Positions 17,669 to 26,875 of a stretch of 64,000 nucleotides of DNA are shown piece by piece. Each line of letters opens with the position of its first letter. The stretch's first letter is position 1. The stretch spans positions 1,674,001 to 1,738,000 of the forward strand of contig NZ_JAZKUG010000001.1 in the NCBI RefSeq assembly GCF_036625195.1, in the 5' to 3' direction. The notes under the pieces are model-generated. The model ran no database searches and had not been told where the DNA came from. It worked only from the letters and a program-made list of their open reading frames with translations. The translations under genes and the position numbers were made by a program. This stretch comes from Accumulibacter sp. (GTDB lineage: Bacteria; Pseudomonadota; Gammaproteobacteria; Burkholderiales; Rhodocyclaceae).

Positions 17669-18868
17669 TCATGTTCCCTGGCGGCGATAGATCGCCGCCA
17701 GGGCCGAGGTGTAGTTGTGGAAGTAATTGGTACCCTGCAGCCGCGCGAACTCACCGAATCCGTACATTCCCAGCCACGGAGGCGGCTGGAAGTCGGTCGA
17801 GAATGGATGCTGCAGGCGCTGGATCAATTCCTCCTTCAGCACCCTGTTGAACAGTAGCCGGCCACGCGCACCACAGTCCGCCTGGAACATCGCGACCGGC
17901 TTTCTTCCCCGGGCATGGCGCGACATGACGGCCAGCATCCGATCGAGATCGCTGAAAATGCGTTCCTCGTCGCGCAGGGTTAACCACAGTGGCGTTCCTT
18001 CCTGACAAGTCACCGGGTAATACAACGTTCCATCAGCATCCCATCGGAAAACGGCGCGCAGGACATGTTCGTTACCGTAAGCCAGGGCCTGCACGGGTGC
18101 GAGGCGTTCCGCCAGGGCCCCGATCGGACCGGATTCCGCCAGCGATGACGTCATTGCCAGCCCCAGGCGACCCAGATATTCCGCCGCGGCGGGACGGCCA
18201 TTCAGTTCGTGGATGAGGTGGCCATCAGACCGGGTGACGACCAGAGGCTCCCCGGTTGCGACGAATCCGTGTGTCGCGTGCGTATCAACCTCGAGCGTCG
18301 TATCGCAGAAGCCGACGGCAACGGCAGCACGTTCGAAGACGCGCTCGTCGACCGCCTGGAAGGTAACCAAGCCGCGGTTGTTGTCGCCGCTGGTTGCGCC
18401 GAACAGGCTGACTTCCGCACCCAAGATCGAGTCGAATCCGGCGATGACCTGATCGGCCGCGACGTCTATGCCCGTAACGATCAGGTACACCATGTTGATC
18501 CCCGGCGACGCCCGCTTCAGGGCCGTTGCGAGCGCCACTGCCTTGTCGCGCGAGTTGTGACCGTTCAAGCCGTCTACATGGGCTACCGCGAAATCCCTGC
18601 CACGGATCGCCATCAGGGCGACATCCTTCATCGACTCGCTGACTCCCTCGCGGCCTATTACGCCCGCACAGGAACCGGCGACAATGCGAGCGTGTGGACA
18701 TTGCGCGCGGGTCTGGACAATCAGCTCGCCGAGCTGATGACCGATAGATGCATTGATGATGACCAGATCGCAGTCATGGTGAGCGTCCCCGAGTGCTACC
18801 TCGAGACATTCCGCTATTGCCCGTTGCGGATTGGCCATGCGGGTGCTGGCGGAGAAAAATTCAAGCAT
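17669..18868 (-). CDS. FIST-domain sensory protein
   Basis: A 399-residue FIST N plus FIST C protein. The early blocks LVIINASIG and IVAGSCAGVIG and the C-terminal WLGMYGFGEFA...FHNYT are family hallmarks. FIST domains are thought to bind small ligands, perhaps amino acids, and to feed histidine kinases or cyclic di-GMP enzymes. Here the next gene, four bases on, is a soluble hybrid kinase, which supports a ligand-sensor role in the cytoplasm. No membrane segment is visible. The ligand cannot be predicted. Confidence 0.87.
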   Translation of the reverse strand: MLEFFSASTRMANPQRAIAECLEVALGDAHHDCDLVIINASIGHQLGELIVQTRAQCPHARIVAGSCAGVIGREGVSESMKDVALMAIRGRDFAVAHVDGLNGHNSRDKAVALATALKRASPGINMVYLIVTGIDVAADQVIAGFDSILGAEVSLFGATSGDNNRGLVTFQAVDERVFERAAVAVGFCDTTLEVDTHATHGFVATGEPLVVTRSDGHLIHELNGRPAAAEYLGRLGLAMTSSLAESGPIGALAERLAPVQALAYGNEHVLRAVFRWDADGTLYYPVTCQEGTPLWLTLRDEERIFSDLDRMLAVMSRHARGRKPVAMFQADCGARGRLLFNRVLKEELIQRLQHPFSTDFQPPPWLGMYGFGEFARLQGTNYFHNYTSALAAIYRRQGT

Positions 18869-18990
18869 ACCTATCCTTGGCAGTGATCAGGTTGTTGCAT
18901 GTTGGTACAAGGCTCAAGCTCATGAGCAGCTCATTTCCTGCGGTCCTGCCGTCGGCGGTTGGAGGGTGGGCCATCGGTCCCAGCCGCTGG

Positions 18991-21900
18991 TCAGTCGCCA
19001 CGCCGCTCCAACCACACCAAGAGGGTCTCATACAGTCTGTCCGGGTCGACTGGTTTGCTGATGTGCCCATTCATTCCTGCTGCGAGGCACTCCTCGCGAT
19101 CCTCGTCGAAGGCGTTGGCCGTCATGGCGAGGACCGGCGTAGTCTTGTTGAGAGAGTTGGCACGAATCCCTCGTGTGGCTTCGACGCCACTGAGAACGGG
19201 CATCTGCATGTCCATCACGATCAGGGCGTAAGCCTTGCGGCGGGCAAGGTCGAGCGCCTCGCTGCCATTATCGGCAACGTCGACGAGGAATCCAACATCC
19301 TCCAGCAGAAAGCGTGCGATCTCCTGACTTATCGGTTCGTCTTCAGCAAGCAGGACTCTGGTGCCGGCGTAGTCGATCAGCAGGCGTTGTTCCGCCGCCC
19401 GGCAGGCGGAACTCGGCGCTGGCGCGATGGCATTCACACGCCGTTTCTGCAGACCAACCGCGAACCAGAAGATGCTGCCTTGCCCTGGCGTGCTGTCGAC
19501 GCCGATCTCACCGCCCATGAGTTCGACGAGCCGCTTGCAGATCGCCAGTCCCAAGCCAGTGCCGCCGTACTTGCGAGTCATGCTGTTGTCGGCCTGCTCG
19601 AAGGACTGGAATAGGCGGGTCTGTGCCTTGGCATCGATGCCGATCCCCGTGTCGGCGACTTCGAAACGCACGTGCGCGCTTTCGGCAGTCTCGCCGGTCG
19701 CGCGGGCACGTATGACGACCTCGCCCCGGTCGGTGAACTTGATGGCGTTGCCGACGAGGTTCACGAGTATCTGACCGAGCCGCAGCGGGTCACCCTGGAG
19801 CGGTGCGCAGCCAAGTTCTGGCGGGAGGTCGACGGCCAGCCGGAGGCCCTTCGCGCTGGCCATGTGGCCGAGCGTGCCGCAGACATGGGCGATGCAAGCG
19901 GCCAGTTGCAGAGGCTGCTTGTCGAGGACCATGCGTTCGACTTCGATCCTGGAAAGGTCTAGGATATCGTTGAGTAAGCCAAGCAGGCTGTGGGCGGCGG
20001 CCTTCGCCTTGCCGAGTTGCTCGCAGCCAACGGGATCGGCCATGCGCCGCCTGGCCATCTCGATCAGGCCGATCACGCCGTTCATCGGCGTCCGGAGTTC
20101 GTGGCTCATGTTGGCGAGGAACGTGCTCTTGGCACGGTTGGCAGTCTCGGCGGCGACCTTGGCTTCGGTCAGCTCCAGTGTGCGCTTCAGTACGAGCTCT
20201 TCGAGGTGCTGGCGGTGATGTTCCAGTTCCGTCGCGATTTCCCTGCGCTCGGTGATGTCGCGGGTGAAGCCGACCGTGCCGAGCAGCTTGCCGTCGAGCG
20301 TCACCGGTGACTTGTAGGTTTCAAACCACCGGTGGATGCCGCTGCCGTCGACGATCTTCGCCTCGACGTGCTTGCTCTGCCCCGAGGCAAGCACCATCCG
20401 GTCATCGGTCCGATAGCTCTCGGCCAAGTCCGGCGAGGCAATGTCGAAATCGTTGCGACCGACCAGATCGTCGGCGCTGCGTGCTCCAAACAGGTCGACG
20501 AACCTGCTGTTTACGGCAAGGAATCGACTCTCGGCGTCCTTGAGCCAGACCGCGAACGGAAAGTTGTCGAGCAGCGCGCGCTGGTAGCGGTCACGCTGCT
20601 GCAGCGCCAGCTCCGCGTGCTTGGTTGCAGTAATGTCGTCATAGAGCCCGAGGACTCCGACCACTTCACCCGACGCGTTGCGCAGAGGTACCTTGGACGT
20701 GCGCAGCCAGATGGTCCGGCCATCCGGTGAGGTCTGTGGTTCCTCGTAGTTGAGGCGCGGTTGCCCGGATTCCATCACCTGCCGGTCGTCAGCGCGGTAA
20801 AGATCGGCCTGCTCGGACCAGCCCATGGCGAAGTCGTCGTCGCCGACCAGATCGGCCGGCGCGTTCTTGCCGGCGTCGAGCGCGAAGGCAGGGTTGCAGC
20901 CGAGATAGCGACAGTCGCGGTCCTTCCAGAATACCCGGACTGGCGCGGTGTCGACGACCTGCTGCAGGAGACCGTTGGTCCGGGCGAGGTCTACCGCCAT
21001 GTCGGACAGGGCTTCCTGGATTACGCCCCATTCGTCGTCGCGATGTTCTGCCGGCGCGCCGGATGCCCCGCCGCCGCGGATCCCGCCGATCTGGCGCAGG
21101 ATGCTGGCCAGAGGGTGCTGTATGTTGTGCCGGACGAACCACATCGTCAGCATCAGCGACAGCAGCGCGATGGCGGCACCTAGTCCGGCGATCAATCGTG
21201 CCGTCTGCCCTGCAACCATCGCCAGCTCGGCGCGGAAGCCCTCCGCCCGGCGTCCGGTTGCTTCGTCGTGCTGCCGCAGCCGTTCGAGGACCGCCTCGCG
21301 GCGCCGGCGCTGATCCTGCAGCAAGGCGGCGAGGGCATACTCGGCACCTTGCTGCGCGATGATCTGGGCGCGGTAGCGGACCGCATTCTCGCGCATGTGG
21401 CGGGCGATCGTCGCCATCGTCGGCGTTGCTGCGGTCATGGTCTGCAGGCGCAGCCGGAGGTCGTCGACCATGGCGATGAGTTTGTCGTAATCCAGGTTCA
21501 ACGTACTGCGGGCAGTTTCCTTGCCGATCAGCATGACGGTTTCGCGGTAGCCGATGACGAGCGCCATGATCTGGTCGAGGTAGTCGGTTTTCTTTCCGGC
21601 CAGCGTTTGATCGATCAGGTCTCGGCTCGTGACATCCTCCAAGCGGGTCAGCTCGTCGAGCAGTTCGCGTTCGCTGGAGTCTATGGCTGTTCGCGCGGCG
21701 GCGATCAGCCGGCACTGTGCCAGTAGTCGTTGTGTCGCGCTGGCGAGCGCGTCGATGGTTTGTGCCAGATCGGAATCGCCGGCGGCACGTCCGAGTTCGG
21801 ACAGTCGCGCGTCCGCATCGCGTTGGCTTGGCAACGGGACATTCTGCACACGGCAGTCGCGGGTGCTGCGGTCGAGATCGCACAGGGCTTCGGCGAGGTC

Positions 21901-22092
21901 ACGTCCCAAGCGCGCACTTGCGAAGATGCGCGCCATTTCCCGGTCGGCCAGGGATGCTGACAGGTCTTGTGTGCGCTCGTGACCGATCCAGGCGATGCCG
22001 GCAAGCAAGGCCAGGGCCGAGGCGTTGGCCAGCGCCAGCGCAATCAGTTTCTGGCTGAGTCCCCTGGCTGGCGTCTGGCACACGCGAGCCAC
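18991..22092 (-). CDS. Membrane hybrid sensor histidine kinase with two PAS domains and receiver
   Basis: A 1033-residue protein. Membrane helices near 15-37 and 299-321 enclose a mostly helical periplasmic sensor region, followed by a HAMP-like linker, PAS domains at about 375-495 and 500-620, HisKA with His664 in SHELRTPMNG, HATPase (DTGIGID, GGTGLGLAI) and a receiver with RVLLAEDEP, Asp961 and Lys1013. There is no HPt. Translation starts at GTG 22092, six bases after the stop of the binding-protein gene, so the pair is one operon and the binding protein is probably its periplasmic input. Its C-terminal half resembles the neighbouring hybrid kinase, which suggests a shared origin. Confidence 0.9.
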   Translation of the reverse strand: MARVCQTPARGLSQKLIALALANASALALLAGIAWIGHERTQDLSASLADREMARIFASARLGRDLAEALCDLDRSTRDCRVQNVPLPSQRDADARLSELGRAAGDSDLAQTIDALASATQRLLAQCRLIAAARTAIDSSERELLDELTRLEDVTSRDLIDQTLAGKKTDYLDQIMALVIGYRETVMLIGKETARSTLNLDYDKLIAMVDDLRLRLQTMTAATPTMATIARHMRENAVRYRAQIIAQQGAEYALAALLQDQRRRREAVLERLRQHDEATGRRAEGFRAELAMVAGQTARLIAGLGAAIALLSLMLTMWFVRHNIQHPLASILRQIGGIRGGGASGAPAEHRDDEWGVIQEALSDMAVDLARTNGLLQQVVDTAPVRVFWKDRDCRYLGCNPAFALDAGKNAPADLVGDDDFAMGWSEQADLYRADDRQVMESGQPRLNYEEPQTSPDGRTIWLRTSKVPLRNASGEVVGVLGLYDDITATKHAELALQQRDRYQRALLDNFPFAVWLKDAESRFLAVNSRFVDLFGARSADDLVGRNDFDIASPDLAESYRTDDRMVLASGQSKHVEAKIVDGSGIHRWFETYKSPVTLDGKLLGTVGFTRDITERREIATELEHHRQHLEELVLKRTLELTEAKVAAETANRAKSTFLANMSHELRTPMNGVIGLIEMARRRMADPVGCEQLGKAKAAAHSLLGLLNDILDLSRIEVERMVLDKQPLQLAACIAHVCGTLGHMASAKGLRLAVDLPPELGCAPLQGDPLRLGQILVNLVGNAIKFTDRGEVVIRARATGETAESAHVRFEVADTGIGIDAKAQTRLFQSFEQADNSMTRKYGGTGLGLAICKRLVELMGGEIGVDSTPGQGSIFWFAVGLQKRRVNAIAPAPSSACRAAEQRLLIDYAGTRVLLAEDEPISQEIARFLLEDVGFLVDVADNGSEALDLARRKAYALIVMDMQMPVLSGVEATRGIRANSLNKTTPVLAMTANAFDEDREECLAAGMNGHISKPVDPDRLYETLLVWLERRGD

Positions 22093-22098
22093 TGGTGG

Positions 22099-23082
22099 TC
22101 AGGGCTGTTGGCGGACGAGAGTGGCCCCGCGCAAGACCGTGGGTCGTGGAACGATGCCGTGGCGCTCCAGCGCGGTGACGTTGATGATGCGTTGCCCTCG
22201 GCTGTTCTGCGTCACCGGCAGGGTACTCACGGGCTTGCCTTGCATCGCCTGCAGCAACATCGTGGCCGACAGCTCGCCCTGCTCTTGGCCGGTCTTGACC
22301 ACTGCCGCCCAAGCGCCCTGCTCGACCTGGTAGCGGTTGCCTCCGAGGATGGGTCTATCGTATGCGTGGCGCAGGATCTGGAGCATCTCTTGGTTGGTCT
22401 GCGGCTTGCCGTCCCGGTCGGCGATGCCTTCCAAGCTATCGACGAACAACACGTTGCAGTGTGCGTTCAGGGTCCTGCGCAGGGTGTCGATCTGTCTGTT
22501 GTTGCGTACCAAGTGAAAGCCGCCGATGGTCAGGGGGTAGGTCGCCTTCTCGCTTTCAACTTGCGTGCGCAGGGCCATCCCTGATGGCACGTCGGCGGTC
22601 ATGAAGCAGGCGCTCCGCACGGCCGGCACGATCTGCTTGATGAAAGCCAGCGATTCGCGCACGTGTGCCCGCTCGAGGATGCCTGAGACATGCGCGCTGG
22701 GGAAGCCGTAGCTGTCGGCGCTGGCATTGACGCCGTTGAAAATTATCGGGACAGCCGTGCGGTTTAGCAGGTAGGGGAGCACGAACATCGACTGAGCGTC
22801 GTCGTCGGCGGTGATGACGCCGTCTGGCTGTAGCGACTGGAACAGCGCGAAAGCCTCCGCGGCCCGGCGCGGGCCGCCTTCGCGGTTGACCTTGGTGTTC
22901 ATGTGGAAGTAGGTGACCTCGGCCGAGCGGCGCAGCACGTGGTCGATGCCCTCGCGGATCTCTTTGACCCACGGGTTGTCGTCCTCGTAGCTCATCACCA
23001 CGAGAACCCTGAATTCGGTGGCGGCCGCAAGACCACACGTCAGCGTCAGCGACATGTACAGCGAGGCCATGAGGGATTTCAT
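22099..23082 (-). CDS. Periplasmic ABC substrate-binding-like sensor protein
   Basis: A 327-residue protein with a signal peptide (MKSLMASLYMSLTLTCGLAAA) and a two-lobed ABC substrate-binding fold of the PF04392 type: FRVLVVMSYEDDNPW at the start, PDGVITADDDAQ and PIIFNGVNA further on. ATG 23082 has GGAGG at 23091-23087 upstream. No ABC permease or ATPase follows; the next gene is a membrane hybrid kinase, so it is more likely a ligand sensor for that kinase than a transporter part. The ligand is unknown. Confidence 0.85.
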   Translation of the reverse strand: MKSLMASLYMSLTLTCGLAAATEFRVLVVMSYEDDNPWVKEIREGIDHVLRRSAEVTYFHMNTKVNREGGPRRAAEAFALFQSLQPDGVITADDDAQSMFVLPYLLNRTAVPIIFNGVNASADSYGFPSAHVSGILERAHVRESLAFIKQIVPAVRSACFMTADVPSGMALRTQVESEKATYPLTIGGFHLVRNNRQIDTLRRTLNAHCNVLFVDSLEGIADRDGKPQTNQEMLQILRHAYDRPILGGNRYQVEQGAWAAVVKTGQEQGELSATMLLQAMQGKPVSTLPVTQNSRGQRIINVTALERHGIVPRPTVLRGATLVRQQP

Positions 23083-23162
23083 CCTGCCTCCAGTCAAGTA
23101 GTAGGGGCTTCGCGCCGATCGATTGCCTAGCTGTACGATGCTAGGACGTCGGGCACATACTC

Positions 23163-23182
23163 GGGTTGACCCAAGTCAACCC
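23163..23182. repeat. Perfect inverted repeat upstream of the binding-protein/hybrid-kinase operon
   Basis: GGGTTGAC, four bases, then GTCAACCC form a perfect 8-base inverted repeat, 81 bases before the start of the binding-protein gene. It could be an operator or a short hairpin in the 5' leader. No regulator can be assigned. Confidence 0.5.
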
Positions 23183-23717
23183 CGTCCGCCGAATTCAGCC
23201 CCATTTCGGGACTCAGAAACGCCGTGGGCGAATGCAGCCGAGGAGTTCACCCTGTCGTGTGTGACTTGGTCGGCAAGCAAACCGGGGATTCGATCGCGAT
23301 CTGCTTGAGGATGGTATGATGCGTCGCCTCGATCATGTCACCGGTGTGGCTCGGGATCCTTGTCCGCCATATCGGCGCCGGGTCAAGCCAATACTCGTCA
23401 ACAGTCACCTGCTGAGCCAATCCAGAAGCCACCACCGCTTGCGCCGGCAGGCCTGGGAGGCGCTCGCTCTGGTGGTGAAGTGCGGCCGGTTGCCGGCCAT
23501 GATCCGGCGCTGCGGCTCGGGGCTGCGATTGCCCGCTGCGGGCGACGTCGAGCGCGGCGCAGAGCTTCCCGAAGGGCCTTCGAGGATACGCGGCATGGCG
23601 CGCCCCGCATGATCTCCGTGCTAATGCGGAGGAAGCTGCCACGCCGCAAGTCCTGCATGGCGGTGGGTTCTCGGCGTGGGGCGACTCGGGCCTCGCATCG
23701 CATCAGACAACCTGATC
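23183..23717. other. Non-coding or decayed stretch
   Basis: Open frames here are short and look like chance frames in GC-rich DNA. I see no recognisable protein, RNA gene or terminal repeat. It lies between a sensor operon and a transposase fragment, so it is probably decayed insertion DNA plus the sensor operon's upstream region. Confidence 0.5.
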
Positions 23718-24536
23718 TCACGGATCTTGCGAAGTACCGAGTTGGAGGATCAAGCGGAGTTTGGTACGCGGGAGGACGGTCTCGGTCGCGGTCAACTCGT
23801 CACAGACTGTGCGGTCAACGCGCTCCGAGACGGCATTGGCTTGATGGTGGCGGTGGACGGTCAGAGTGCCAGCGTGTGGGTTGGGCAGCAAGTCGGCCTC
23901 GGTCGTGTAGATCGCGCGCAGCAAGCTTCGGGCCTGGTCCGGGCGGGCAACAAGCGGTGCCAGGACGTTGGCCATCGCTGTTTCCGCACGGTCGGGGATC
24001 ATGTGGACCGTGGCGAGCAATTGCTTGCCGTGGGTGCTCAGCCGGCGACCTCGGCTTTGCTCCGGAAAATCCTCGGCGGCGATATGGGATGGGGTCGCCT
24101 TGCGCTGTTCCTTGAGGGTCTTGATTTCCTCTTGAAGCTGTTCGACCTCTTCTTTGGCCGCGACCTTCTTGGCGATCAAGGACTCGACTTTCGCCGGATC
24201 GATCGTCTCGTCGAGGGTGAGGGCACCGAATTGGGCGAGCCGCCGCCTGAGCCTGCCGGCCAGCGAGCGCGATCGGCCGTCGAGGGTTCGCCAAGCCGGG
24301 GTGACGGCGCGTGCGCGATCAGGAATCTCGTCCGTCTGGTAGTCCGCCAGGCGGTCCGGGGCGAAGTGTTCGCGTGCATACTCGAAGAGGTTTTCCTGAG
24401 ACCAGCCGGCGAACAGGGTGGCTGCCAGGGGGCCGACAGCGGACTGAAAATCCGTACTGATCAAGGCGACCTGGTGACCGGTGTCGCAGAGCTTGCGGAC
24501 CTCACGGACCCTCCTTTGACTGCGGCGCGACCGCTT
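23718..24536 (-). pseudogene. Transposase C-terminal fragment, start lost
   Basis: An open stretch of 272 codons without a credible start, beginning after a stop at 24539-24537. It reads ...CDTGHQVALISTDFQ... then FAGWSQENLFEYAREHF and, after a coiled coil of about 30 residues, ends with TEADLLPNPHAGTLTV and ELTATETVLP. These are the typical last two-thirds of a DDE-type transposase-like family that I recognise by pattern but cannot name. The N-terminal part is missing or frameshifted, so the element is dead. The same frame continues upstream of the single stop to about 24794, but that sequence is not convincingly protein. Confidence 0.7.
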
Positions 24537-24539
24537 TCA

Positions 24540-25361
24540 GACCGCCCGCGCTGGCTGCAATCCGGGCTTGCACGTTGTTGCTTGCCGCAACGCCCATCGG
24601 CCCTTCGCTGTCGCGCGCGGCATTCGCTCTTGGTGCTCGAGACGAGTGTGCACGATCCTTTCACCACGGCAACGTGCAACCGCCTGGGACGGACCGCCTT
24701 CGACTGGGTGTCGATGCTGATCCCCCGACCCGCCGCAGAGATCCTCTCCAGTGCTTGATCGCTGCGCTAACCCAATGACTTGCCACGCATTCATGACGCC
24801 ACTTCTGCAAGCGTCATGGTGTCGAGACCAGCTTGTCTGCGGCTGTCCGCCGCCGGCATCCTTGAGCCCGTCGCCTGGCCGAGCCTTGTCTGATATCTGC
24901 CGCAGACTCCAAACGCAGCCAGTAGGGCCAGTCCTTCCTCATCCAGGGGGTCGATCCGGAGTGCGCGATCGCCGCCTTCCACCACCATCATCACTTTCAT
25001 TTCAAGCTCCTTGGTCCCCCGGGCCATGTTCCCGGGCGGACACGCCAGATCAACCAGCGGCTTTGCAGTCGCCCTGGCGCCCGCTGCTTACGTCAGGGCT
25101 GGGGGTCAGAGGAAGCGATGAAATCGTGACCTCTGGCTGCAGTATCGGTCCGCGGCGGCGCGACTGGAAAGGAACTACTGCACAGCTGGTGGCAGGCACG
25201 CACGCGGCAGATCGTGCGGGCGGCGTGCGCGAGTGCTATAGTCACTCGTCAGGTTGGTCGGGATTGGTGAAACGTGGGTGGAGGTGGTCATCCGCCACCG
25301 GCGTGACAAGCCGGCTGTGGCGCAGATTGTCTGTGAGCGACGCGTTTCTTGAGGCGCCTGC
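24540..25361. other. Decayed DNA upstream of crcB
   Basis: This holds no convincing gene. A minus-strand frame at 24998-24791 starts with a plausible ribosome site (AGGAGC) and MKVMMVVEGGDRALRIDP, and might be the N-terminus of the broken transposase or an unrelated remnant. The last about 130 bases hold the probable crcB promoter and leader. No terminal inverted repeats were found by eye. Confidence 0.45.
25234..25242 (+). promoter_or_regulatory. Possible extended -10 promoter for crcB
   Basis: TGCTATAGT is an extended -10 element (TG-N-TATAGT) with no clear -35 box. It would give a leader of about 110 bases before crcB that contains two small hairpins (GGTGG...CCACC and CCGGC...GCCGG). I could not match this leader to the fluoride riboswitch consensus. 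Confidence 0.35.
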
Positions 25362-25748
25362 ATGTGGAAGTCGATCCTTGCCATTTCGCTTGGCGCTGCG
25401 CTTGGCGCACTGCTGCGCTGGCAGCTCGGCGTCCGGCTCAACGCGATCCTGCCGAGCGTTCCGCCGGGGACGCTCGTCGCGAACCTGCTTGGCGCCTATG
25501 TCATCGGTCTGGCGATCGCCTTTTTCGCATTCTCGACGACCGTCTCGCCCGAGTGGCGTCTGCTCGTCATCACGGGCTTTTGCGGCGGCTTGACGACCTT
25601 CTCCACGTTTTCCGCCGAATTGGTCGTCTTGCTGCAACAGGGTCGGCTGCTGTGGGCGTCGCTCTTGATTCTGGCGCATGTTGCCGGCTCAATGCTGATG
25701 ACGCTTGCCGGCATGGCGACTGTCTTCTGGCTTAAGGATGCGGGCTGA
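25362..25748 (+). CDS. crcB: Fluoride exporter CrcB (Fluc)
   Basis: A 128-residue, four-helix membrane protein of the CrcB/Fluc family, which works as a dual-topology dimeric fluoride channel. GALLRWQLG near the N-terminus, the conserved asparagine in LVANLLGAYVIG and the Phe-box track GFCGGLTTFSTFS are all present. It is followed after 13 bases by a DUF190 gene, a common partnership. Confidence 0.95.
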   Translation: MWKSILAISLGAALGALLRWQLGVRLNAILPSVPPGTLVANLLGAYVIGLAIAFFAFSTTVSPEWRLLVITGFCGGLTTFSTFSAELVVLLQQGRLLWASLLILAHVAGSMLMTLAGMATVFWLKDAG

Positions 25749-25761
25749 CGAGGAGGTGCGG

Positions 25762-26115
25762 ATGAAAGGCTCCCTGCTTCGTTTCTATGTCGGCGAGGGC
25801 GAGCGTCTGCACGGCGTTCTGCTCTGGGAATGGCTGCTTGCCGAGGGCAACCGGCTCGGCATCCGTGGCGGCTCGGCGTTCCGTGCGGTCGGTGGGTTCG
25901 GGCGTCGACACGCGGTACACGAGGAGCGCTTCTTCGAGCTCGCGGGCAGTGGTGCCATCGAGGTCGAATTCGTCGTCACCGAGGACGAGGAGTGGCGAAT
26001 TCTCGACCTGCTCCGGCGCGAGAACGTCAGGATCTTCTACTCGCGGATGCCGGCCAGCTTCGACATCATCAATCCCGACGCGAGGGACCTTGCCCCGCCC
26101 GGCTTGGGCGACTAG
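25762..26115 (+). CDS. DUF190 protein
   Basis: A 117-residue soluble protein of the DUF190 family. LLRFYVGEGERLHGVLLWEWLL and GGSAFRAVGGFG are its hallmarks. The fold is related to PII-like signalling proteins and the family often sits beside crcB, so a regulatory or accessory role in fluoride resistance is likely but not shown. ATG 25762 follows a strong AGGAGG at 25750-25755. The stop overlaps the end of the convergent kinase gene by four bases. Confidence 0.88.
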   Translation: MKGSLLRFYVGEGERLHGVLLWEWLLAEGNRLGIRGGSAFRAVGGFGRRHAVHEERFFELAGSGAIEVEFVVTEDEEWRILDLLRRENVRIFYSRMPASFDIINPDARDLAPPGLGD

Positions 26116-26843
26116 CGCCGGAGCAGGGCCATTTGCTGCCGGTAAGCCTGCGTGAAATGCTGCCAGTCGGCATCGTTCCAGCCCAGCGTGTGCCGCCGCA
26201 GCTGGTCGAGATCGTGGGCACCAGCGCGCTCGCGACTGATGCCCTGGCGCAGCTTTTCCAGGTCGATGAAGCGCACGTCGCCTTCCCCGTAAGCGTCGGG
26301 CACTGCCGGGCTGCGACGGACGAAGACATGCTTGCCGTAGAGGCAGCTGTGTTGCAAGCGATGATTGTGCAGGCGAGCGCAGGCGCTGGCGACGGCGGCA
26401 ATCAGCGACTGGCGCCGTGGTGGTGCTGCCTGCGGGTTTGCCGTGTTCCATTCGTCGAGACTGCTGAAGTCGTCGAGAGCGCGCGTGACGAGGATTGCCT
26501 GCCAGTGACCGGCATCCCGGCGGTCACCGTAGTACAGTGCGTCCAGGCTACCGATGGCGTGTCGCTGCAGACGCAGGATGTTCAGGTATTCGCGGTAGAA
26601 CGTGGGGACGCCGCGCAGGGGGTGGCGCAGCGTCCGGCAGAGGTGGTCTTGCTGGCGCTTGACGAAGATCGTGTTGCCGTTGGCGAGCAGGTGCCGGCTC
26701 ACCCCGCTCCAGCCGCCACGTCTCTCGTTCGGGGCTTCATGCCAGTCGGTGGCGAGCGACCATAGGGGGACAAAAGCTGCGAGCTGATGGCACTGCAGTT
26801 CGCTCCGTGCGGCTGCGGAGGGAAAATGATCGCGCACACTCAT
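26112..26843 (-). CDS. InaA-family lipopolysaccharide kinase-like protein
   Basis: A 243-residue protein of the InaA/WaaP superfamily. NTIFVKRQQDH gives the ATP lysine; LQHSCLYGKHVFVR occupies the catalytic-loop position and VRFIDLEKLRQG the metal site. The loop has HSCL in place of an HxD motif, so the usual catalytic aspartate may be missing or shifted; an inactive or atypical kinase should be considered. It lies 32 bases downstream of a methyltransferase gene in the same direction, outside the main LPS block. Confidence 0.75.
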   Translation of the reverse strand: MSVRDHFPSAAARSELQCHQLAAFVPLWSLATDWHEAPNERRGGWSGVSRHLLANGNTIFVKRQQDHLCRTLRHPLRGVPTFYREYLNILRLQRHAIGSLDALYYGDRRDAGHWQAILVTRALDDFSSLDEWNTANPQAAPPRRQSLIAAVASACARLHNHRLQHSCLYGKHVFVRRSPAVPDAYGEGDVRFIDLEKLRQGISRERAGAHDLDQLRRHTLGWNDADWQHFTQAYRQQMALLRR

Positions 26844-26875
26844 GGGGGACAAGCGCCTCTGGCCGCAGGCGGATG

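Noticed and set aside
23676..24758. Long plus-strand open frame of 360 codons
   Set aside because: It lies opposite the transposase fragment, whose minus-strand translation has recognisable family motifs; the plus-strand translation does not look like a protein.
25249..25361. Fluoride riboswitch before crcB
   Set aside because: The expected GGNGAUGG and GCUGAUG cores and pseudoknot could not be found by eye in the leader.
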